DNA from: an uncultured Bacilli bacterium
GTDB taxonomy: Bacteria > Bacillota_I > Bacilli_A > RF39 > UBA660
Reading direction: 5' to 3'
Assembly (NCBI GenBank): GCA_934101605.1
Contig: CAKORS010000025.1
Location: forward strand, 1 to 14,601
Length of the DNA stretch: 14,601 nucleotides
The notes beneath the pieces are model-generated. The model had not been told where the DNA came from. It saw only the letters and a list, made by a program, of their open reading frames with translations, and ran no database searches. Position numbers and translations under genes: made by a program. Below, one piece after another: positions 5,350 through 12,767 of this stretch. How positions within the stretch are numbered: position 1 is the first letter of the stretch; each line of letters opens with the position of its first letter.

Positions 5350-6903
5350 ATGAATGAATCATTATTCTCCATAATGCTTGTCGTTATAGGATTAGTTGTA
5401 GGTATATTTATTACTATTGTTATAAGATATATAAAAGATAAAAATACTGAGACTAAAGCTAGTAATTTAATTGAAAAGAGCAGAAAAGAAGCAGAAAAGA
5501 TGAAAAGAGATATGCTTCTTGAAGCTAAGGAAGAAACATATAAATTAAAACAAGAAGTGGATAAAGAAATTAAAGAGAAAAAAGAAGAAGCTAAACAAAC
5601 TGAAGCTCGTCTTATTCAAAGAGAAAATAGTATGGATAAGAGAGATGAAACTTTTCAAAAAAGAGAATCTTTACTTGATGAACGTGAGGAGAAAATACAA
5701 CAAAAATTAGTTAAGGTTCAAACTGATCAAGCAGAAGTGGAGAAGCTAAAACAAGAACAAATCGATGCTTTAGCAAAAATAAGTGGTCTTGATAGGAATA
5801 AAGCAAAAGAACTTATAATGAAGAAGGTTGAAGAAGATATTTCTAATGAAATAATGGCCTATATTAAAGAAAGGGAAGATGAAGCTAAATTAAATGCTGA
5901 TAAACAAGCTAGGGATATGTTAGTTCTTGCTATGCAAAAGTTTTCTAATGATGCAGTTAATGAACAAACTGTTTCTACTATAGAACTTCCAAATAATGAA
6001 ATGAAAGGAAGAATAATAGGTAGAGAAGGAAGAAATATTAGAACAATTGAAGCAATAACAGGTGTTGATCTTATAATAGATGATACTCCTGAGGCTATAG
6101 TTATTTCTTCATTTGATCCTTTAAGAAGAGAAATAGCTAGAATTACTTTGGAAACTTTAATAAAAGATGGAAGAATTCATCCTTCTAGAATTGAAGAGAT
6201 TTATGATAAGACTGTTAAAGATATGAAATCTAAAATTATGGAATATGGTAACAGTGCATTATTTGAATTAGGGCTTCCTAAGATGGACAGTAATTTAGTT
6301 GAGATAATTGGTAAGTTACATTTTAGAACAAGTTATGGACAAAACGCTTTAAATCATTCTTTGGAAGTTGCTCATTTAGCTGGTATTATGGCAGGAGAAC
6401 TTGGAGAGAATGTTAATTTAGCAAAAAGAGCTGGTTTATTACATGATATTGGTAAGGCTATTGATAAAGAAATAGAGGGAAGTCATGTTGAAATTGGTGT
6501 TGATATTGCTAAAAAATATCATGAAAATCAAGTAGTAATTAATTCTATAGCATCTCATCATGGTGATACTGACGCTACAAATATTATTGCTGTTTTAGTT
6601 CAAATAGCTGATAGTTTATCTGCATCTCGTCCTGGTGCTCGAAATGATTCTTTAGAGAATTATATTAAGAGATTAGAGCAACTTGAAAATATGACTAATG
6701 ATATAAAAGGTGTTGAAAAAACTTTTGCGGTTCAAGCTGGACGTGAATTAAGAGTTTTAGTAAAACCAGATGAAGTTAATGATTTAGAAGCTCATAAAAT
6801 TGCTAGAGATATAAAAGAAAAAATAGAAAATGAAATGCAATATCCAGGAACTATTAAAGTTACTGTTGTAAGAGAAACAAGAGCTGTAGAAGAAGCAAGA
6901 TAG
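5350..6903 (+). CDS. rny: Ribonuclease Y
   Basis: RNase Y is the membrane-bound endoribonuclease that starts mRNA decay and processes many operon transcripts in Firmicutes. Its 517 residues show every expected domain. These are an N-terminal transmembrane helix (about 5-27), a long charged coiled coil (about 35-190), a KH domain with GREG at 224-227 (RIIGREGRNIRTIEAITG), and an HD domain with H365-D366 in AGLLHDIGKA plus ASHHGD at 401-406. Length is typical. TGGAGG lies just upstream of the ATG. It is monocistronic, with a terminator immediately after. In Bacillus it also follows recA; here ectB lies between them and the usual ymdB is missing downstream. Confidence 0.98.
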   Translation: MNESLFSIMLVVIGLVVGIFITIVIRYIKDKNTETKASNLIEKSRKEAEKMKRDMLLEAKEETYKLKQEVDKEIKEKKEEAKQTEARLIQRENSMDKRDETFQKRESLLDEREEKIQQKLVKVQTDQAEVEKLKQEQIDALAKISGLDRNKAKELIMKKVEEDISNEIMAYIKEREDEAKLNADKQARDMLVLAMQKFSNDAVNEQTVSTIELPNNEMKGRIIGREGRNIRTIEAITGVDLIIDDTPEAIVISSFDPLRREIARITLETLIKDGRIHPSRIEEIYDKTVKDMKSKIMEYGNSALFELGLPKMDSNLVEIIGKLHFRTSYGQNALNHSLEVAHLAGIMAGELGENVNLAKRAGLLHDIGKAIDKEIEGSHVEIGVDIAKKYHENQVVINSIASHHGDTDATNIIAVLVQIADSLSASRPGARNDSLENYIKRLEQLENMTNDIKGVEKTFAVQAGRELRVLVKPDEVNDLEAHKIARDIKEKIENEMQYPGTIKVTVVRETRAVEEAR

Positions 6904-6908
6904 GTTAT

Positions 6909-6946
6909 AGGAGGGTAAATAAATCTATTATTTATCTTCTTTTTTT
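6909..6946 (+). terminator. rny terminator containing a Shine-Dalgarno-like AGGAGG
   Basis: An imperfect stem of about 13 bp pairs 6909-6922 with 6928-6941; its core is TAAATAA/TTATTTA around a 5-nt loop. Ts run to 6946. The 5' arm begins with AGGAGGG (6909-6915), a perfect ribosome-binding sequence with no start codon at suitable distance. The T-run merges with the extended -10 of polA. Confidence 0.75.
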
Positions 6947-6954
6947 GTTATAAT
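6946..6954 (+). promoter_or_regulatory. polA extended -10 promoter
   Basis: TGT-TATAAT is a perfect extended -10 and needs little from a -35, which is not obvious in the terminator upstream. Transcription would start near 6961, leaving a leader of about 10-12 nt that holds GGTGAA (6961-6966) 4 nt before the ATG at 6971. Confidence 0.65.
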
Positions 6955-6970
6955 AATTATGGTGAAGTTT

Positions 6971-9541
6971 ATGAAAAAAGCAGTTTTAATAGATGGTAAT
7001 AATTTACTTTTTAGGAGTTATTATGCTACAGCCTATTCTGGTAGTATTTTAAGAAATTCTAAAGGTTTTCCTACTAATGGACTTTATGGATTTATAAATA
7101 TGCTAAATAAAATAATTAAAGAGGAAAATCCTTCTTATATGATGATAGCTTTTGATAAAGGAAAAACATTTAGACATGAAAAATATGATGGATATAAAGA
7201 TGGAAGACGAGAAACACCTATGGAACTTAAACAACAATTTCCTGTTGCTAAAAAAATAGCAGATGCAATGGGAATAAAATGTTTTGAAATAGATAATTAT
7301 GAAGCTGATGATATAATAGGTACTTTTGCTAAAGAGGTTGATATAAATAATGATTTTATAGCGACAATTGTATCTAGTGATAAAGACTTATTACAACTTA
7401 TATCTCATGATGTTGAAGTTAAACTTTTAAAAACTCATGATTTTGTTATGATGAATGAAAAGAGTTTTTTTGATACTTATGGTATAGAACCTCAAAGAAT
7501 GGTGGATTTAAAAGCTTTGATGGGAGATTCTTCTGATAACATTCCTGGAGTTAAAGGAATAGGTGAAAAAACTGCTCTTAATTTATTACATCAATATAAA
7601 ACTTTAGATGGTATTTATGAAAATATTGATAGTATAAAGGGTAAAACGAAGGAAAAGTTAGAAAATGATAAAGATAACGCTTATTTTTCTTATGAGCTTG
7701 CTACTATATATAAAGATGTTCCAATTGATGTTAATTTAAATAATATAGAGTATAGGGGAATAAAGGATAATTATGTATCTTTATTAGAAGAATATGAATT
7801 TTATTCTATTTTAAAGAAGGATAAATTAACTAAAAAAGATGAAGAGATAGAATGGACTACTATTGATAATTTAGATGATTTGGATTTATCTTTAGAATAT
7901 GCTTTTTATTTAGAGATTGATGGTAGTTATCATGATAAAAATATAAAGGGTATGGTTTTATATAACGGAAAAAATTATTATTATATAGATAAAAGTAATA
8001 TAAAAAATAGTAAGTTTTTTACTAGTGGAGTTAAAAAATATACTTATGATGTTAAAAGATTTATTACTAGTTTGAAATATTTAGATATAGATTTTGATAA
8101 TAGTTATGAGGATCTTATGCTAATGTCTTATTTATTAAATTATAATATTAAAGATGATATAACTAGTTTTATGTATTTAAAGGGATTAGAAATTGAATCT
8201 TTAGAAAAATTATATAAAAATAAAGATGTAAGTCGTGATGACATTATAAAAGCAGCTTTAAGAAAAGTTAAATTTATTTATGAGGAAAAGAAAAGTCTAT
8301 TACAAGAATTATTAGATAAAAAACAAGATGATTTATATAGAAAAATAGAACTTCCTTTATGTTATGTTTTAGCTGATATGGAGTATACTGGTGTATATGT
8401 TTCTCAAGATAAGTTATTAGAGATGAGAAATGAAATAAAGGAAAAATTAGATAATTTATCTATAGTTATTTATGATTTAGCTGGGTTAGAGTTTAATATT
8501 TTATCACCTAAACAATTAGGAAAAGTATTATTTGAAAGGTTAGGTATTCCTTATCCTAAAAGGATAAATGATGATAATTATTCGACTAGTATTGATATTT
8601 TAGAGAAGGTAAGAAATTATGAGATTGTTGATAAGGTATTAGAATATAGAGCTTTATCTAAACTTTATAGTACTTATGCTTTAGGACTTTCTTTATGTAT
8701 AAAAGATGATGGTAAGATTCATACAACTTTTAATCAAGTTTTAACTAGAACAGGAAGACTTTCGTCAACTAATCCTAATTTACAAAATATACCAGTTAGA
8801 GCTGATTATTCTAGACTTGTTAGAAAAGCATTCGTAGCTTTAGATGATACTGTTTTATTATCTTGTGATTATAGTCAAATAGAACTTAGAATATTTGCTC
8901 ATATGTCTGGGGCTCGTAATTTGATAGATGCTTTTAACAGTGGTATTGATATTCATACGAAAACAGCAATGGATATATATCATGTTAGTGAAGAGGATGT
9001 TACTCCTCTTATGAGAAGAAATGCTAAGGCTGTTAATTTTGGTATATTATATGGAATATCTAGTTTTGGTTTATCAGAGGATTTAGGAATAAATGTTAAT
9101 GATGCTAAAAAGTTTATTGATAATTATTTGGAAACTTATCCAGGTATTAATGATTATATGAATAAAGAGATAGAGGATGCTAAGGAAAATGGATATGTTA
9201 CTACTTTATTTGGAAGAATAAGAGTTATTGATGAACTTAAAAATACTAATTATATGGTTCGTAAGATGGGAGAGAGAATGGCTCTTAATACTCCTATACA
9301 GGGAACTAGTGCTGATATATTAAAAAAAGCTATGATAGAGATATATGATGAATTTAATAAGCTTGAATTGAAAAGTAAAATGATTATTCAAGTTCATGAT
9401 GAACTTCTATTTTATGTTTATAAAGAAGAATATGATAAGGTGGTAAAAATAGTTAAAGAAAAGATGGAAAATACATATAAATTAAATGTACCACTAAAGG
9501 TTTCTATTAATAGTGGTAAAGATTGGTATGAAGCTAAATAG
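6971..9541 (+). CDS. polA: DNA polymerase I
   Basis: PolI fills gaps and removes RNA primers in Okazaki maturation and excision repair. The 856-residue protein has a complete 5'-3' nuclease domain (about 1-290: LIDGNNLLFRSYYA, YEADDIIGTFA, VSSDKDLLQL, GDSSDNIPGVKGIGEKTA). A degenerate 3'-5' exonuclease-like domain (about 300-460) follows, then the polymerase: motif A DYSQIELR near D633, motif B RRNAKAVNFGILYG near 681-694, and motif C VHDE at 808-811. The exonuclease DxE motif reads YLEID and the last catalytic Asp is not visible, so proofreading is probably absent, as in Bacillus PolI. I choose ATG 6971 (MKKAVLIDG) because GGTGAA lies 4 nt upstream; ATG 6959 would put that site inside the gene. 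It heads a polA-transporter-mutM operon. Confidence 0.97.
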   Translation: MKKAVLIDGNNLLFRSYYATAYSGSILRNSKGFPTNGLYGFINMLNKIIKEENPSYMMIAFDKGKTFRHEKYDGYKDGRRETPMELKQQFPVAKKIADAMGIKCFEIDNYEADDIIGTFAKEVDINNDFIATIVSSDKDLLQLISHDVEVKLLKTHDFVMMNEKSFFDTYGIEPQRMVDLKALMGDSSDNIPGVKGIGEKTALNLLHQYKTLDGIYENIDSIKGKTKEKLENDKDNAYFSYELATIYKDVPIDVNLNNIEYRGIKDNYVSLLEEYEFYSILKKDKLTKKDEEIEWTTIDNLDDLDLSLEYAFYLEIDGSYHDKNIKGMVLYNGKNYYYIDKSNIKNSKFFTSGVKKYTYDVKRFITSLKYLDIDFDNSYEDLMLMSYLLNYNIKDDITSFMYLKGLEIESLEKLYKNKDVSRDDIIKAALRKVKFIYEEKKSLLQELLDKKQDDLYRKIELPLCYVLADMEYTGVYVSQDKLLEMRNEIKEKLDNLSIVIYDLAGLEFNILSPKQLGKVLFERLGIPYPKRINDDNYSTSIDILEKVRNYEIVDKVLEYRALSKLYSTYALGLSLCIKDDGKIHTTFNQVLTRTGRLSSTNPNLQNIPVRADYSRLVRKAFVALDDTVLLSCDYSQIELRIFAHMSGARNLIDAFNSGIDIHTKTAMDIYHVSEEDVTPLMRRNAKAVNFGILYGISSFGLSEDLGINVNDAKKFIDNYLETYPGINDYMNKEIEDAKENGYVTTLFGRIRVIDELKNTNYMVRKMGERMALNTPIQGTSADILKKAMIEIYDEFNKLELKSKMIIQVHDELLFYVYKEEYDKVVKIVKEKMENTYKLNVPLKVSINSGKDWYEAK

Positions 9542-9550
9542 GTGATTTAA

Positions 9551-10399
9551 TTGAAGAGAAAGGGGAAAGTGCTTTTAATGAGCGTTTTTACCAATGTTTT
9601 TCTTAGTATAATTAAAATATTAGGAGGAATATTTGGTAATTCAAAGACTGTTTTGGTTGATGGTGTTCATTCTTTATCTGATTTTTTTGCTGATGTGTTT
9701 TCATTTTTAGGAATAAAATTTAGTATGAAACCAGCGGATAAGGAACATCCTTTTGGACATGGGAAGCTTGAGAATATAGTTAGTTTATTTTTAGGAGTTA
9801 TAATTATATTTATAGGGGTTATTATGCTTAGGGAATCTTTTGAAGAGGGACTTAAGAAGCCTAAACGGTTTTTATCGATACTTGTAGCTGTTACTATTAT
9901 TAGTAAATATTTCTTATCAAAATATTTATATAGAAAAGGAGTAGAACTTGATTCTCCAGTTCTTATATCTAGTTCTAAGGAAAGTAAGATGGATGTTTTA
10001 TCTGGAACTTTTTCTTTGGTAATTATACTTCTTTCGTTATTATCAAATAAGATATATATTTTTAAGTATGTGGATATGGTAGGAAGTATTGTTATTTCTA
10101 TAATTATTATTTCTACAGGATTTAAGATAATAAGAGAGGAAACAAGTTTTCTTATTGGAGAGGAAAAAACTAGTGATTTAGTTTTAGAGGTAGTTAATAA
10201 TAAGATAGATAATGATATAAAACTAAAAAATATTAAGACTATAAAGTATGGTAATGAATTTGTATGTTATATTGAAATTTATTTAAGTAGTGATTTAAGT
10301 TTTCATGATGCAAATAAAAAGAGAAACGAATTGGAAGATAAAATTTTAGAGGAAGATATAATTAAGTTTGTTAGTATTAAGATGATTCCAGAAAAATAG
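9551..10399 (+). CDS. Cation diffusion facilitator family metal transporter
   Basis: The protein has 282 residues, with about six membrane helices and a C-terminal cytoplasmic domain (about 205-282). CDF proteins export Zn, Mn, Fe or similar divalent cations by proton exchange. Helix 2 carries DGVHSLSD, whose H40 and D44 align with the YiiP site-A ligands D45 and D49. The loop KPADKEHPFGHGKLEN matches the YiiP loop with its site-B Asp and His residues. In helix 5 the usual His-x3-Asp reads E144-SKM-D148, so one His ligand is replaced by Glu. The start is TTG, with GGTGAT 4 nt before it, 9 nt after the polA stop. That implies cotranscription between two DNA-repair genes. The metal cannot be told from sequence. 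Confidence 0.85.
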   Translation: MKRKGKVLLMSVFTNVFLSIIKILGGIFGNSKTVLVDGVHSLSDFFADVFSFLGIKFSMKPADKEHPFGHGKLENIVSLFLGVIIIFIGVIMLRESFEEGLKKPKRFLSILVAVTIISKYFLSKYLYRKGVELDSPVLISSSKESKMDVLSGTFSLVIILLSLLSNKIYIFKYVDMVGSIVISIIIISTGFKIIREETSFLIGEEKTSDLVLEVVNNKIDNDIKLKNIKTIKYGNEFVCYIEIYLSSDLSFHDANKKRNELEDKILEEDIIKFVSIKMIPEK

Positions 10400-10410
10400 G
10401 AGTGATGATT

Positions 10411-11250
10411 GTGCCAGAGTTACCAGAAGTTGAAACTGTAAGAAAAGCATTAAAAAAGAAATTATTAAATAGGACTATTAAAGATATTAATATTGTTTAT
10501 TCTAATATTTTTGAAGGACAAGACTTAGATTTTATAAATAAAAATATAAAGAATCAATCTATTAATGATATTAAAAGAAGAGGTAAATGGATTATTTTTG
10601 TATTAGATGATTTTTATTTACTCAGTCATCTTAGAATGGAAGGAAAATATGTTTATAGAGATATAGGAAGTAAAATAGAAAAACATGAACATGTTATTTT
10701 TAATATAGATAATCAATTTGAACTTAGATATAAAGATGTAAGAAAATTTGGTAGGATGTATTTTGTTTATAAGAATGAGTTGTTAACAAAAACACCATTA
10801 AAGGATTTAGGGCTTGAACCATGGGATAAAGATTTAGATTGTAATTATTTAAGGGAAAAGTATAAATTAAAGAGTATACCTATAAAGACTGCTTTACTTG
10901 ATCAAAGTATTATTACAGGAATAGGTAATATATATGCTGATGAAATATTGTTTTTATCTAAAATTAATCCTTATGAAAAGCCAAAGGATTTAAATGATGT
11001 TGATTTAGATAATATAATAAATAATACTAGGAAGGTTTTAGATAAAGCTATAGAAGAAGGTGGAACTACAATAAGAAGTTATACTTCAGAAGAAGGTGTA
11101 AGTGGTTTGTTTCAAAATGAATTATTGGTTCATAAACATGAGGGGGATAAATGCTTAATATGTGGTTCTATTATAAGAAGAGATAAGATTAATGGACGAA
11201 GTAGTTATTATTGTATAAAGTGTCAAAAAAGAAAGAATATTTCTTGTTAA
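10411..11250 (+). CDS. mutM: Formamidopyrimidine-DNA glycosylase (8-oxoguanine repair)
   Basis: MutM/Fpg removes 8-oxoguanine and formamidopyrimidines and nicks the abasic site. The GTG at 10411 gives MPELPEVETV, whose Pro2 becomes the catalytic N-terminal residue, so the start is certain even though in-frame ATG codons lie just upstream. E3 and K59 (in RRGK) are the other active-site residues. The H2TH DNA-binding motif is near 164-181 (DQSIITGIGNIYADEIL). The zinc finger has C248, C251, C268 and C271, with R263 as the finger arginine. Length (279) is normal. The ribosome site AGGAG overlaps the transporter's stop codon 11 nt back. polA-mutM linkage is conserved in Bacilli, here with the transporter inserted. 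Confidence 0.97.
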   Translation: MPELPEVETVRKALKKKLLNRTIKDINIVYSNIFEGQDLDFINKNIKNQSINDIKRRGKWIIFVLDDFYLLSHLRMEGKYVYRDIGSKIEKHEHVIFNIDNQFELRYKDVRKFGRMYFVYKNELLTKTPLKDLGLEPWDKDLDCNYLREKYKLKSIPIKTALLDQSIITGIGNIYADEILFLSKINPYEKPKDLNDVDLDNIINNTRKVLDKAIEEGGTTIRSYTSEEGVSGLFQNELLVHKHEGDKCLICGSIIRRDKINGRSSYYCIKCQKRKNISC

Positions 11251-11266
11251 ATATTTCTTTTTTTTT
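11230..11266 (+). terminator. mutM terminator overlapping the stop codon
   Basis: AATATTT (11236-11242) pairs with AAATATT (11249-11255) around a 6-nt loop. With one bulged T the stem extends through a G-C pair and flanking A/T tracts, and Ts run to 11266. The TAA stop (11248-11250) spans the loop and the start of the 3' arm. The A and T tracts might also let it work on the other strand. Confidence 0.75.
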
Positions 11267-11268
11267 CA

Positions 11269-11286
11269 TAAAATATAACAGGTGAT
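11269..11286 (+). promoter_or_regulatory. Possible -10 box and GGTGAT ribosome site
   Basis: TAAAAT (11269-11274) is followed after 6 nt by GGTGAT (11281-11286), which sits 4 nt before the ATG at 11291. This repeats the spacing seen at polA. No -35 is clear in the T-tract upstream, so the ribosome site is more secure than the promoter. Confidence 0.4.
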
Positions 11287-11290
11287 ATTG

Positions 11291-12124
11291 ATGAAGAAAG
11301 CTTTTCAAATTATTGGTATATGTGCACTTACTTGTTTTAGTTTTTATTATATGAATAAAATAATGGATTTATCTAGAAGTAAAGATCCTATTATGCAGGA
11401 GATAGTTAATGTAAAATCAAAATATGAAATTCAATCTGTTAATGCTTATATAAAAGATGACACTATTACTTCAGGAGTCTCTGGTATTAAAGTTGATGTT
11501 GATGAAAGCTATGCTAAGATGAAGAAGCTTGGTGAGTATAATAAGAATTTACTTGTTTTTATTAATGATTATCCTAAGGTTAGTATTAAGAATAATTATG
11601 ATAATTTTGTAGTGGGAGCTAGTGATACTAAAAAGGAGGTAGCTATTGTATTTGTGTTAGATGATATGGATAGTATATCTATTATTAAAGATATTTTGAA
11701 AAGAACTAATATTAATGCTTATTTTTTTATGGATGGTAAACTTTTAGAAAGTAATAATGATTATATAAATGAAATAGTTAAAAATGGTAATATGTTGGGT
11801 AATTTAGGGTATGATGGTAAGTATGATTCTACTAGATTAAAGTATACTAATTCTTTAATTTATAGATATACTAAAAAAGATAATAAGTATTGTTATAGTG
11901 ATAATGATAAGGAAATTATATCTTTTTGTAAGAAACTAAGTATGTATACTATAAAGGGTATTTCAATTGATAATTATTCTAATTTAAAGAATTATTTAAG
12001 TAATGGTATAATTATAAAATTTAATGATAATAAGTATACAGTAAAGTCTTTAGAAATGATGTTAAATTATATAAAACAAAAAGGTTATAGTGTAAAGTTA
12101 CTTGATGATTTGCTTGTAGAATAA
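11291..12124 (+). CDS. Membrane-anchored NodB-fold (polysaccharide deacetylase-like) protein, probably inactive
   Basis: The protein has 277 residues, with an N-terminal hydrophobic segment (about 5-22) that is an anchor or uncleaved signal, so it should act outside the membrane. A pre-domain (about 60-115) precedes a NodB-like region: KEVAIVFVLDDMDS (115-128), INAYFFMDGKLLE (141-153), EIVKNGNMLGN (161-171), and GIIIKFNDN followed by GYSVKLLDDLL (239-275). The pattern follows polysaccharide deacetylases. However, the metal-binding H-x3-H that should follow 'GN' reads GNLGYDGKY, and the late catalytic His (usually LHD) reads FND. One Asp pair remains. It is probably a pseudoenzyme that binds wall glycan or a partner. 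The ATG at 11291 has GGTGAT 4 nt upstream; the in-frame GTG at 11282 lies within that site. Fold recognition is by eye only. Confidence 0.65.
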   Translation: MKKAFQIIGICALTCFSFYYMNKIMDLSRSKDPIMQEIVNVKSKYEIQSVNAYIKDDTITSGVSGIKVDVDESYAKMKKLGEYNKNLLVFINDYPKVSIKNNYDNFVVGASDTKKEVAIVFVLDDMDSISIIKDILKRTNINAYFFMDGKLLESNNDYINEIVKNGNMLGNLGYDGKYDSTRLKYTNSLIYRYTKKDNKYCYSDNDKEIISFCKKLSMYTIKGISIDNYSNLKNYLSNGIIIKFNDNKYTVKSLEMMLNYIKQKGYSVKLLDDLLVE

Positions 12125-12126
12125 GG

Positions 12127-12171
12127 ATATTTTTAAAAATATTTGACATTTTTAGATAATTGTGCTATAAT
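12127..12171 (+). promoter_or_regulatory. Very strong promoter with possible UP element
   Basis: TTGACA (12143-12148), a 17-nt spacer and TATAAT (12166-12171), with TGC before the -10 making it also an extended -10 (12163-12171). Upstream lies a perfect 16-bp A/T palindrome, ATATTTTTAAAAATAT (12127-12142), which resembles an UP element. This is the closest match to consensus in the window. Confidence 0.92.
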
Positions 12172-12188
12172 TTAGACACTTAAAAAAG

Positions 12189-12217
12189 ATTACCAGAGTA
12201 GTAGGGGGTTAGGTAAT
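12189..12217 (+). promoter_or_regulatory. Leader hairpin looping out the ribosome site
   Basis: ATTACC (12189-12194) pairs with GGTAAT (12212-12217), ending one base before the ATG. The 17-nt loop carries AGGGGG (12203-12208), the probable Shine-Dalgarno sequence. The leader is about 40 nt. It could tune translation or present the ribosome site in a loop. The stem has 6 bp, so the structure is only moderately supported. Confidence 0.45.
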
Positions 12218-12646
12218 ATGGAAAATAAGTTAGGTTATCATTTTGAATATGAAAATGAAAATGAATTTAGAAAAAAAGAAAGATCTGTAAGAAAATATAA
12301 TATGTTGGCTTATAAAAAATTAGTGTTTGAATACTATCCAAAGATTAGAGAAGGTAACTTTTTAGGAGAACAAGTTTCAAAATCATTAAAGGACAATACT
12401 TTAAATTATGAACTTAAGTTACCAACAGATGCTTTATTTTCTAAAGTTCATGGAGATATAGTTTTACATTATACAGTTTATTTAGATAAGAATTTAGTTT
12501 TACTTACTAATATAACTCCAGATAGTATATTAGATGAAGGACACAGAAGTGAGTTGTCTACTTATAAAGGTGTAATGATTTCTAAGACTAATGCTAAGAA
12601 AGATATGTTTAAAGTTAATTTACTTAATGCAATGAATCAAAAATAA
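12218..12646 (+). CDS. Conserved-looking protein of unknown function, 142 residues
   Basis: I do not recognise the family. The protein begins MENKLGYHFEYENENEFRKK. It has no signal peptide, no membrane helix, no Cys and no Trp, and is rich in Lys, Glu, Asn and Leu. The N-terminal third is charged and probably helical. Residues 70-105 alternate as beta strands (HGDIVLHYTVYLDKNLVLL). The end is polar (DEGHRSELSTYKGV, then KKDMFKVNLLNAMNQK). Ordinary codon use, a clean ATG, AGGGGG 9 nt upstream, its own very strong promoter and its own terminator make it a real and probably abundant cytoplasmic protein. It is monocistronic, so neighbours say little about its job. Confidence 0.85.
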   Translation: MENKLGYHFEYENENEFRKKERSVRKYNMLAYKKLVFEYYPKIREGNFLGEQVSKSLKDNTLNYELKLPTDALFSKVHGDIVLHYTVYLDKNLVLLTNITPDSILDEGHRSELSTYKGVMISKTNAKKDMFKVNLLNAMNQK

Positions 12647-12664
12647 TTTTGATTCATTTTTTTT
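12631..12664 (+). terminator. Terminator overlapping the stop codon of the 142-residue gene
   Basis: A perfect 12-bp stem pairs AATGAATCAAAA (12631-12642) with TTTTGATTCATT (12647-12658). The 4-nt loop ATAA (12643-12646) contains the TAA stop. Eight Ts follow (12657-12664). The 5' arm encodes the last four residues. Confidence 0.92.
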
Positions 12665-12713
12665 GTTATTTTTTCATAAAATGTGTAAAGGCTTTTAATT
12701 TTTTAATAATATA

Positions 12714-12742
12714 TTGTTTTTTAATTTTTTTTATGATAATAT
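12714..12742 (+). promoter_or_regulatory. Possible promoter of the surface-protein gene
   Basis: TTGTTT (12714-12719), a 17-nt spacer and an extended -10 TGA-TAATAT (12734-12742). Both boxes are imperfect. The leader would be about 20 nt with AAAGGAGAG before the ATG. Confidence 0.4.
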
Positions 12743-12767
12743 TTAGGTATAAGATGAAAGGAGAGTT

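Noticed and set aside
6971..9541. Loss of proofreading motifs in PolI as a novelty
   Set aside because: A degenerate 3'-5' exonuclease domain is well known for PolI of Bacillus and relatives.
12127..12142. A/T palindrome read as a terminator for the NodB-like gene
   Set aside because: It has no GC pairs and no following T-tract, and it sits directly against the -35 of a strong promoter, so an UP-like role is more likely.
12172..12217. Riboswitch or T-box leader for the 142-residue gene
   Set aside because: The leader is only about 40 nt and has no specifier loop, antiterminator or known aptamer motif; only a small hairpin is visible.
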